From contig JASJDA010000050.1 in the NCBI GenBank assembly GCA_030065755.1, positions 1 to 42,413 on the forward strand: a stretch of DNA of 42,413 nt, given 5' to 3'. Origin of the DNA: Prochloraceae cyanobacterium. GTDB taxonomy: Bacteria; Cyanobacteriota; Cyanobacteriia; Cyanobacteriales; JASJDA01. Position numbers and translations under genes: made by a program. This document shows, one piece after another, positions 7,724 through 15,670 of the stretch (the stretch's first letter is position 1; every line of letters starts with the position of its first letter). Under the pieces are notes generated by a model. That model was given only the letters and a program-made list of their open reading frames with translations, was not told the origin of the DNA and did not search any database.

Positions 7724-10072
7724 ATGAAAATTCTACTAATTGAGGATGACGAAATAGTTGTCCAAGGTTTAATAAAAGCTCTTAGCGCTCAAAATTATAT
7801 TATCGATGTCGCTGCTGACGGTCAAGAAGGTTGGGAGCTAGTCGAAGCTTATACCTATGACTTGATTTTGCTAGACGTAATCTTACCCAAACTAGACGGT
7901 ATTAGCTTTTGTCGGCAATTGCGATCGCAAAATTTAAAAACGCCCGTAATTTTACTAACTGGTGTAGATAGTAGCACTAATAAAGTCATGGGTTTGGATG
8001 CAGGAGCAGACGATTACGTCACTAAACCCTTCGATTTGCAGGAATTATTAGCTCGGATTCGAGCGCTGCTGCGTCGGGGAAGTTCCCCATTACCCCCAGT
8101 ATTAAAGTGGGGAGACCTCCATTTAGATCCAGGTGCTATGGAGGTACACTATAACAGCCAGCAGCTCCATTTAACTCCTAAAGAGTACGCTTTATTAGAG
8201 CTTTTCATGCGCAATCCTCAGCGAGTATTTAGTCGGGGAGCTATTATCGATCGCTTGTGGTCCTTTGAGGAATCTCCAGGAGAAGAGACGGTAACGGCTC
8301 ATATCAAAGGATTGCGCATGAAACTGAGGAAAAAGGGACTGTCTGACGATCCGATCGAGACAGTCTACGGTATTGGATATCGTCTCAAACCCACAAATCA
8401 GCAACAGCAAGGTCATAACAAGCAAAGAAGCAAGAAGCAAAAAAAACTCACCCCTGAAGCACAACAAAAAGCTGTAGCCGTAGCTACTAGCATTTGGCAG
8501 CACGTACAAGCCAAATTCAGCACTAGAGTAGCAGTGTTGGAAAAAGTTACCACCGCGATCGCTCAAAATCGTCTTAATGAGGAATTGCGGAAGTTAGCAA
8601 TATCAGAAGCTCACAAGCTAGCAGGTAGCTTGGGTACCTTTAATTTTGACGAGGGTTCCCGCACAGCCAAAAAAGTAGAACAACTTTTGCTATCTAGTAA
8701 GCCACTCACTCAAAAACAAAAAAGGCATTTATCCGATCTAGTAGGAGCAATTCGAGCAGAGCTAGAAAAAGCCACTCACAGTGACTTACCCGATATTTTG
8801 TCAGTTGACGAAAGACCTTTGCTGTCGATCGTCGGAAATGACCGATCGCTAACAGAACAACTAGTCAGAGAGTCGGAAAACTGGGGTATACAGACAACAG
8901 TCGCAATAGATTATCATACCGCCATAGAAGAGATCGAGCGAGAGCGCCCCGATGTATTTTTACTCGTTCTCTCAGAGACAGCTAGCTCCGATAATAATCT
9001 CAAGTTGCTAGAAGAATTGAGCGCCTCTGGCTTTTCGGTACCAGTATTAGTTCTCACCAGTGCCAATAGTTTGCTCGATCGCGTCAAAATTGCTCGTTTG
9101 GGCGGACGCAAGTTTCTCAGAGCGCCTTTGTCTCCTGCTCAAATTTTAGAAGCAATTACAGGAGTATTGCAATCCATACGAGCCCCAGAAGCCAAAGTAA
9201 CGATCGTAGACGACGATCCTGAGATACTAACCTCAGTGCAAAAATTACTCGAACCTTGGGGGTTAGAGGTTAATACCCTGGAAAATCCTCTCAAATTTTG
9301 GGAAACCCTGGAAGCAACTTCCCCAGACTTGCTAATTCTAGACGTGGAAATGCCTAGCGTTAGTGGCATAGAATTGTGCCAAGTCGTTCGCAACGACCTG
9401 CGTTGGGCTGGTTTGCCAGTGCTGTTTCTCACCGCTCACGTGGATGCTCAAACCAGACATAAGGTTTTTGCCGTAGGGGGCGATGATTATGTAAGCAAGC
9501 CAATTGTCGGTTCGGAATTAGTGACTCGCATTCTCAATCGACTGGAGCGATCGCGCTTGCTCAAATTACTCGCAGAAACAGATACTCTCACCGGAGTTGC
9601 CAACCGCCACAAATTTATTCAAGAGCTAAATCGACTTCTCACCCTAGCCAAAACTCACCAGCAGCCGTGTTGTTTCGCTATTCTAAAATTAGAAGAACTC
9701 AAGCAGATTAACGACCAATACGGTCACGCAATTGCCGATCGATTCCTATCTCGATTTGGAGAACTACTCAGACAAAACTTTAATGCCGAAGATGCTATCG
9801 GGCGATCGGCAGGTGCAGAGTTTTTAGTGGGAATGTACGGCACGACCAAAAGAGATGGAGCTATTAGGCTATCTCAACTTTTAGAAGACCTAAAAGCTGA
9901 AGAGTTTACCACTGCTGAAGGCACTAAGTTAACAGTTACCTTTAGAGCAGCAATAGTCGAATATCCCGATCGAGGTAGTGACTGGCGATCTCTCTATCGC
10001 TCTGCCGATAGCTTATTACAAAAAGATAATGGAACCAGTGACGATCGTTTTCTCTCGGAAATATTGCCATAA
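7724..10072 (+). CDS. multi-domain response regulator: REC-OmpR wHTH-Hpt-REC-REC-degenerate GGDEF
   Basis: I prefer ATG 7724 (MKILLIEDDE) to the in-frame ATG 27 bp upstream; about 782 residues result. In order: an intact receiver (LLDVILPKLDG, TKPF); an OmpR-type winged helix ending YGIGYRLKP; an Hpt domain with phosphoacceptor His in SEAHKLAGSLG; a degenerate receiver lacking the Asp and with FLRAPL in place of the Lys loop; an intact receiver (LILDVEMPSVSG, YVSKPI); and a GGDEF-like domain. In the last, GGDEF reads AGAEF and the metal-binding segment reads LKLEELK, so diguanylate cyclase activity is unlikely. It is the first gene of an operon with the hybrid kinase 46 bp downstream and a lone receiver, an evident phosphorelay. 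Confidence 0.93.
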   Translation: MKILLIEDDEIVVQGLIKALSAQNYIIDVAADGQEGWELVEAYTYDLILLDVILPKLDGISFCRQLRSQNLKTPVILLTGVDSSTNKVMGLDAGADDYVTKPFDLQELLARIRALLRRGSSPLPPVLKWGDLHLDPGAMEVHYNSQQLHLTPKEYALLELFMRNPQRVFSRGAIIDRLWSFEESPGEETVTAHIKGLRMKLRKKGLSDDPIETVYGIGYRLKPTNQQQQGHNKQRSKKQKKLTPEAQQKAVAVATSIWQHVQAKFSTRVAVLEKVTTAIAQNRLNEELRKLAISEAHKLAGSLGTFNFDEGSRTAKKVEQLLLSSKPLTQKQKRHLSDLVGAIRAELEKATHSDLPDILSVDERPLLSIVGNDRSLTEQLVRESENWGIQTTVAIDYHTAIEEIERERPDVFLLVLSETASSDNNLKLLEELSASGFSVPVLVLTSANSLLDRVKIARLGGRKFLRAPLSPAQILEAITGVLQSIRAPEAKVTIVDDDPEILTSVQKLLEPWGLEVNTLENPLKFWETLEATSPDLLILDVEMPSVSGIELCQVVRNDLRWAGLPVLFLTAHVDAQTRHKVFAVGGDDYVSKPIVGSELVTRILNRLERSRLLKLLAETDTLTGVANRHKFIQELNRLLTLAKTHQQPCCFAILKLEELKQINDQYGHAIADRFLSRFGELLRQNFNAEDAIGRSAGAEFLVGMYGTTKRDGAIRLSQLLEDLKAEEFTTAEGTKLTVTFRAAIVEYPDRGSDWRSLYRSADSLLQKDNGTSDDRFLSEILP

Positions 10073-10118
10073 CCTCCTAAAAACCTAACTCAGACATAGT
10101 TAACTAGCCACCAGATCG

Positions 10119-13100
10119 ATGCTCAATTTTAGCCCCCTGGAAAAAATTAATTTTTGGTACAGGCGATGGCTTCCAGCAATTGTTGGAATCAGTATCTCAA
10201 TGCTGACTCTATTTCTGTGGCAAGCACTCTTATCTCAAGATCGCACTCAGTTAGAGCGTAAGGTGGAATTGGCAGCTGGGAGCGTCCGTACTGAATTATT
10301 ATCTCAGATGCAAAATCGCATCTCCTCACTGATGCGAATGGGAAAGCGCTGGGAACTACAGGGGGGGATACCTAAAATTGAATGGCACGCCGACGCGCAA
10401 AATCATATCGAAGACTATGCTGGTTTTCAAGCAATTGAATGGGTAGATTCTTCATTCTTCGTTCGCTGGATTGTCCCTTTGGCTGGAAACGAACGAGCTC
10501 AAAACCTTAATTTAGCATTTGAAGAGCGCAGGCGAGATGCTCTAGAAGCCGCTCGCGATCGAAAAAAAGAAACAGTTACGCGCACGATTAATCTAGTTCA
10601 AGGAGGTAAAGGCTTCTTAGTATACGTGCCCATCTTTGTCAAGGAAAAATTCGACGGTTTCATTATGGGGGTTTTTCGCATCGAATCTCTATTCCATACC
10701 CTCTTAAAAGAAAATGTGGCACCAGGATACGCGATCGCTATTTTTGATGGCGATGAAGAAATCTACCGTCGCTTTGACGAAAATAGCGAGGAAGAACTGA
10801 AAAGAAAATGGAGCAAGGTTAGAGAAGTTAATTTAGATGGGGTTACTTGGAAAATAGAAGTATGGCCGACAAAAGAAACCCTAGCGTCGGAACATTCTTT
10901 GCTGCCAGAATTGGTATTAATAGTAGGAATGTTAATGGCTGGTTTGCTAACAGGAACTACTTATTTAGCTCAAACAGCATATCGGCAAACTCGACAACTC
11001 AAAGCAATTAATCGACAATTAGCTAGAGAAATTGGCGATCGAGTACACGCAGAAGAACAGCTAAATCGTTTTTTTGCTCTTTCTTTAGACATGCTTTCCA
11101 TTGCCAGTACGGACGGTTATTTCAAACGTATTAATCCAGCATTTGAAAAAGTTTTAGGCTATTCTTCAGAAGAAATCTTATCCCAACCATTTATCAATTT
11201 CGTTCACCCAGACGATCGCCCTGCAACTATTGCTGAAATAGAGAAGCTAGATAAGGGTATTCCCACCATTGACTTTGAAAATCGCTATCGAACTCGAGAT
11301 GGTTCCTATAAATGGCTAGCTTGGATGTCCTTTCCTGTAGCTGAAGAAGGATTATTGTATACAGTTGCTCGCGATATCACCGAACGAAAACAGATAGAAC
11401 AAGAACGCCTTCAACTCCTAAAGCAAGAACAAACTGCACGAAACCAAATAAAAGATATTCTTGAAAGCATCACCGATGGATTCTTTGCTTTAGACAAAGA
11501 ATGGCGACTGACATATATCAACCAAAAAGCAGAATCTCTATTGCAAAGGAGTAGAGAAGAACTCTTAGGCAAAAACCTGTGGGCAGAATTTCCTGAAGTA
11601 GTAGACTCTATCTTTTATCAAGAATATCATCGAGTTGTCGAGCAAAAAGTTAGCGTCGAATTTGAAGCCATTTATCCTTCTCTAGATACTTGGTTTTCAG
11701 TTCATGCCTATCCAGGATCTGAAGGGTTGTCCGTCTATTTTGAGGATATTACCGATCGCAAGAAAGCCGAAGCCGAATTACAAAAAGTTACTCGACAAGC
11801 CCAATTATTGAGCTGGCGAAGTCAATTATTAGCCGAACTAGCCTTCAGAATTAGTCAGTCTCTCAAATTAGAAGATATTCTGCAAACTGTAACCGCGGAA
11901 GTACAAAAGTTCCTCTCTGCCGATCGAGTGATAATTTTCCAACTCTGGGAAGATGCTAAGGGAGGAACAATAGTTAGAGAATCAGTCAAAACTGGAATAC
12001 CAGAAATTATCGGTACCGATATTATCGATCCCTGTTTTCAAGAAAAATATATACAGCAATACCTTGAGGGAAGAATTTGCGCGATCGAGGACATAGAGCA
12101 GGCTGACATACAACCTTGCCATATTGAATTTCTGCAGCAGTTTGATGTCAAAGCGAATTTAGTCGTTCCTATATTACAAACATCCCCCCCACCCCCAACT
12201 CCCTCTTCTTCTCCTCTGACAAGAGAAGAAGCAGGAAAACAGATAAAACTTTGGGGTCTGTTGATAACTCATCAGTGTACCAATACGCGACAGTGGTCGA
12301 GTTTTGAAACCGAACTGTTGGGACAGCTAGCCGATCGAATAGGTATTGCCATAAGTCAAGCTCAATTAGTAGAAGCAATGCGCGAGAGCGAACAAAGATT
12401 TCGCTCGATGGCAAATAGCGCTCCCATATTGCTGTGGATGTCTGGTACGGACAAACAATGTAACTTTTTTAATCAAGGCTGGCTTCAATTTACCGGACGA
12501 ACTATAGAACAAGAAATAGGCAATGGTTGGCTCCAGGGAGTTTACCCCGAAGATTTGCAGCATTACCTAGAGACCTATAGAACAGCTTTTGACAAGCGAG
12601 AAAGCTTCCAAATCGAATACCGTTTGAGGCGTGCTGATGGAGAATATCGCTGGATTTTAGATCGAGGAACTCCCAGATTTTTACCAGACGGAACTTTTGC
12701 TGGTTATATTGGCTGTTGCATCGATATTAGCGATCGCCGCGAAGTAGAAAGGCTTAAAGATGAGTTTGTCTCTGTAGTCAGCCACGAGTTACGCACCCCC
12801 TTAACCTCAATTTTAGGCTCTCTAGAGCTGCTAGAAGGGGGCGTACTTAAAAATAGACCCCAACAAGCTCAACGAATGCTCAATATTGCCGTTAAAAACG
12901 CCGAGCGCCTAGTGCGGCTGATCGAAGATATCTTAGATATCGAACGCATCGAATCGGGTAAAATTACCATGACCAAACAAACCTGCGATGCCGCCAAATT
13001 GATGAAGACGGCGACGGAAGCGATCGCCAATGTCGCTCGCGAAGCTGGGATTAAACTTTCAGTTTCTGCGGTGTCAGCTTCCCTGTGGGCAGATCCCGAC

Positions 13101-14243
13101 AGAATTATTCAAACTTTGACTAACTTACTCGGTAATGCTATTAAATTTTCTCCTTATGGTTCGACAGTTTGGTTGAGTGCTGAAGTAATAAATAAGGAGC
13201 AAGAAGAAGAACAACCATACATCCTATTTCAAGTAAAAGATCGAGGACGGGGTATACCTCCCAACAAATTAGAGTTAATTTTCGGACGTTTTCAACAAGT
13301 AAATGCTTCTGACTCTCGCAAAAAAGGCGGGACGGGATTGGGTTTAGCCATCTGTCGCAGCATCGTAGAACACCACGAGGGTCGGATTTGGGTTGAAAGT
13401 AGTCTAGGAAAAGGCAGCACCTTCTACTTTACCCTGCCTGTATTCACCCAAGAAACGGCTATTTCGCTTCCAAAAGGAAAAACAGGCCCCTTAGTACTAG
13501 TATGCGACGATGACGCTTCTGTGCGCGAAGTAATGCAAACCAAGCTCGAAAATCAACACTACCGAGCAATGACTGTATCTTCTGGCTCCGAAGCAATAAA
13601 ACAAGCAATTCAAAAGCAACCTGACGCGATCTTACTCAATTTAATCATGCCTGGTATGAATGGTTGGGAAACCCTAGCTATTCTCAAACAACAGGCAGAA
13701 ACTAAAAATATTCCCGTGATTATCTTGAGCGGTTTATTGCCTTCCTCTCAAAAGTTGAAAGTGAAAAAAATTAGCGACTGGGTTGTTAAACCCCCAAATG
13801 AGACATTCTTATTTGAGGCTTTACGACGAGCCTTAGACGAGCAAAACCAGAAAACTAAGGTACTGATTGTAGAAGACGATCGAGATCTCGCCCTCGTGCT
13901 GGCAACTATTTTTGAACGCTATGGCATTGAGACCTTTCACGCTCAGACTGGGACTGCAGCGATCGAACTCAGCCAGCAGATTATTCCCGATTTAGTGGTT
14001 TTAGATTTAGTATTGCCAGAATGTGATGGTTTTGCCGTAGTTGACTGGCTCAAAAATCACGATCGCCTCTGTCAAGTTCCTCTAGTTGTTTATACTGCCA
14101 AAGATATAGATAACTCTGATAAAGAAAGGCTCAAATTAGGAGAAACTTTATTTTTGACTAAAGGTCGCATCAGTCCTCTAGAATTTGAAGAGCGAGTAAT
14201 TAAATTGCTCAACCGCATCGTTTTAAAAACAGAAGGCGGTTAG
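10119..14243 (+). CDS. hybrid sensor histidine kinase: CHASE-PAS-PAS-GAF-PAS-HisKA-HATPase-REC-REC
   Basis: This 1374-residue membrane protein has a transmembrane segment near 17-34, a CHASE-type extracytoplasmic sensor to about 240 and a second membrane segment near 265-287. Then come two PAS domains, a GAF domain (about 575-755) and a third PAS. The kinase core follows with H889 in VVSHELRTPLTS, LLGNAIKFS, and GGTGLGLAICRS. Two receivers end the protein. The first has Asn1174 where the phosphoacceptor Asp should be (AILLNLIMPGMNG); the second is intact (LVVLDLVLPECDG). A proline/serine-rich insert interrupts the GAF at about 688-707. It is probably co-transcribed with the regulators on both sides. 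The ligand sensed is unknown. Confidence 0.95.
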   Translation: MLNFSPLEKINFWYRRWLPAIVGISISMLTLFLWQALLSQDRTQLERKVELAAGSVRTELLSQMQNRISSLMRMGKRWELQGGIPKIEWHADAQNHIEDYAGFQAIEWVDSSFFVRWIVPLAGNERAQNLNLAFEERRRDALEAARDRKKETVTRTINLVQGGKGFLVYVPIFVKEKFDGFIMGVFRIESLFHTLLKENVAPGYAIAIFDGDEEIYRRFDENSEEELKRKWSKVREVNLDGVTWKIEVWPTKETLASEHSLLPELVLIVGMLMAGLLTGTTYLAQTAYRQTRQLKAINRQLAREIGDRVHAEEQLNRFFALSLDMLSIASTDGYFKRINPAFEKVLGYSSEEILSQPFINFVHPDDRPATIAEIEKLDKGIPTIDFENRYRTRDGSYKWLAWMSFPVAEEGLLYTVARDITERKQIEQERLQLLKQEQTARNQIKDILESITDGFFALDKEWRLTYINQKAESLLQRSREELLGKNLWAEFPEVVDSIFYQEYHRVVEQKVSVEFEAIYPSLDTWFSVHAYPGSEGLSVYFEDITDRKKAEAELQKVTRQAQLLSWRSQLLAELAFRISQSLKLEDILQTVTAEVQKFLSADRVIIFQLWEDAKGGTIVRESVKTGIPEIIGTDIIDPCFQEKYIQQYLEGRICAIEDIEQADIQPCHIEFLQQFDVKANLVVPILQTSPPPPTPSSSPLTREEAGKQIKLWGLLITHQCTNTRQWSSFETELLGQLADRIGIAISQAQLVEAMRESEQRFRSMANSAPILLWMSGTDKQCNFFNQGWLQFTGRTIEQEIGNGWLQGVYPEDLQHYLETYRTAFDKRESFQIEYRLRRADGEYRWILDRGTPRFLPDGTFAGYIGCCIDISDRREVERLKDEFVSVVSHELRTPLTSILGSLELLEGGVLKNRPQQAQRMLNIAVKNAERLVRLIEDILDIERIESGKITMTKQTCDAAKLMKTATEAIANVAREAGIKLSVSAVSASLWADPDRIIQTLTNLLGNAIKFSPYGSTVWLSAEVINKEQEEEQPYILFQVKDRGRGIPPNKLELIFGRFQQVNASDSRKKGGTGLGLAICRSIVEHHEGRIWVESSLGKGSTFYFTLPVFTQETAISLPKGKTGPLVLVCDDDASVREVMQTKLENQHYRAMTVSSGSEAIKQAIQKQPDAILLNLIMPGMNGWETLAILKQQAETKNIPVIILSGLLPSSQKLKVKKISDWVVKPPNETFLFEALRRALDEQNQKTKVLIVEDDRDLALVLATIFERYGIETFHAQTGTAAIELSQQIIPDLVVLDLVLPECDGFAVVDWLKNHDRLCQVPLVVYTAKDIDNSDKERLKLGETLFLTKGRISPLEFEERVIKLLNRIVLKTEGG
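12180..12239 (+). repeat. low-complexity in-frame insert inside the GAF domain
   Basis: About 20 codons, beginning with C-runs at 12184-12196, encode TSPPPPTPSSSPLTREEAGK between VVPILQ and KLWGLL, which normally lie almost adjacent. It includes an 8-bp hairpin, TTCTTCTC pairing with GAGAAGAA. The C-rich start resembles the spacer at 14272-14304 downstream of this gene, so it looks like spacer-type repeat DNA that entered the gene. Confidence 0.6.
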
Positions 14244-14271
14244 CTGTTAGCTGTTTGTTTCTCCCTGTTTT

Positions 14272-14304
14272 CCCTGCTCCCCCTCTCCCCCTCCCCCCCT
14301 GATC
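14272..14304 (-). promoter_or_regulatory. C-rich tract, minus-strand G-quadruplex motif
   Basis: The spacer before the receiver gene holds C-runs of 3, 5, 5 and 7 split by two to four bases or one, ending 18 bp before its GTG start. The minus strand thus has four G-runs with short loops, a standard quadruplex pattern. Any effect on transcription of the downstream gene is inference. Confidence 0.45.
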
Positions 14305-14321
14305 CCCTGACCCCAAAGATC

Positions 14322-14702
14322 GTGACAGCCAAACACATTTTGATAATTGATGACGAAGAAGATATCCAAGAGGTTGCTAGACTTGCTCTAGAATTGGTAG
14401 GTGGTTGGAAGGTATCCACTGCTAGTTCTGGTCATGAAGGAATAATCAAAGCCTCAGCAGAACAACCAGATGCTATTCTTTTAGACGTAATGATGCCTGA
14501 AATGGATGGAATTGCTACTTTCAAAAAATTACAAGCCGATCCTACAACTAAGCAAATTCCTGTAATTTTACTAACCGCTAAAGTTCAGTCACAAGATCGC
14601 CGTCAATTTGCATTACTTGAGGTTACAGGAGTAATTAGTAAACCTTTTAAGACTATGAATCTAGCCGATCGGGTGTCCGAGATCCTACACTGGAATGAGT
14701 AA
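14322..14702 (+). CDS. single-domain response regulator (CheY-like)
   Basis: The 126 residues form one receiver domain: the acidic pair IIDDEED, phosphoacceptor in ILLDVMMPEMDG, Thr in LLTAK and Lys in VISKPF. No output domain follows. The start is GTG at 14322, because an ATG is lacking before the first beta strand. It lies 78 bp after the hybrid kinase on the same strand and is the likely third component of that phosphorelay, as a phosphate shuttle or sink. Confidence 0.93.
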   Translation: MTAKHILIIDDEEDIQEVARLALELVGGWKVSTASSGHEGIIKASAEQPDAILLDVMMPEMDGIATFKKLQADPTTKQIPVILLTAKVQSQDRRQFALLEVTGVISKPFKTMNLADRVSEILHWNE

Positions 14703-14908
14703 GAAATTTTTTTTTCCTAACAATTTATTAAGCAGTGTCGTTTATCGTCTTCATCAGTTCTTCATTTTTTCTCTATAGCTTTAAGTCTACAAGAGTAGAT
14801 CTACAGCCCCTAACTGTAAAAGTTAACTTAAAGTTTTACAAAGATTTACTTAAAAAGTACAACAAAAATGATAAATAATCAAACATTCACTCAAGGAGCT
14901 CTTGAATA

Positions 14909-15556
14909 ATGCGTATCCATAATACAAGCTCATTAAGTTATTGGGATCCGATCGAAACTAAAAATGGTAATGGCATAAAACCCAGACCAATACAAAAACC
15001 AGTCTCCATCTCAGATACCGATCCAAATATTCACCTTTTCAATAATTTAAATCGCGGTAGAGTAGCTATTTTTATCGACGGTGCTAACTTATTTTACGCA
15101 GCCCTACAACTCGGCATTGAAATCAACTATACGAAACTACTTCGCTATTTAACCTCTGGTGCCAAACTTTTACGCGCTTTTTTTTACACCGGAGTCGATC
15201 CGTCCAACGAAAAGCAACAAAGCTTTTTACTCTGGATGCGTCGCAACGGCTATCGCGTAGTTACTAAAGAACTTACCCAATTACCCGACGGTTCTAAAAA
15301 AGCAGATTTGGATGTAGAAATTGCTGTAGACATGATGACTCTAGTTGGTTGTTACGACACTGCAATTTTGGTTAGCGGTGATGGAGATTTATCCTACGCA
15401 GTGAATGCAGTTAGCTATCAAGGAGTTCGAGTTGAAGTAGTTAGTTTGCGATCTATGACCAGCGATAGTTTGATTAACTTTGCTGACTCTTACATAGATC
15501 TCGATGGCATTAAAGAAGAAATTCAAAAAAATTCTTGTGGAGATTTTATTAATTGA
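14909..15556 (+). CDS. NYN-domain (LabA/DUF88-like) protein
   Basis: After about 48 unstructured residues the 215-residue protein has a NYN/PIN-like domain: VAIFIDGANLFY with Asp57, KKADLDVEIAVDM, and VSGDGDLSYAV, the acidic residues that bind metal in this nuclease fold. Cyanobacterial relatives include LabA, which acts in clock output in Synechococcus elongatus, and many uncharacterised homologues. RNase activity is plausible but untested for most. AAGGAG lies before the ATG. The gene is followed by the convergent dnaX. LabA orthology is not established by sequence reading alone. Confidence 0.85.
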   Translation: MRIHNTSSLSYWDPIETKNGNGIKPRPIQKPVSISDTDPNIHLFNNLNRGRVAIFIDGANLFYAALQLGIEINYTKLLRYLTSGAKLLRAFFYTGVDPSNEKQQSFLLWMRRNGYRVVTKELTQLPDGSKKADLDVEIAVDMMTLVGCYDTAILVSGDGDLSYAVNAVSYQGVRVEVVSLRSMTSDSLINFADSYIDLDGIKEEIQKNSCGDFIN

Positions 15557-15670
15557 GCTAGTAAGTAAGTAAATATCTCTTAAAAAGGAAAATAGAGTTT
15601 TTTATCTCTAAATTAAGCGATTTTTAGGAAAATGTTAGATATTATAAATCCTTGCTTTCCTAGAAAATTT

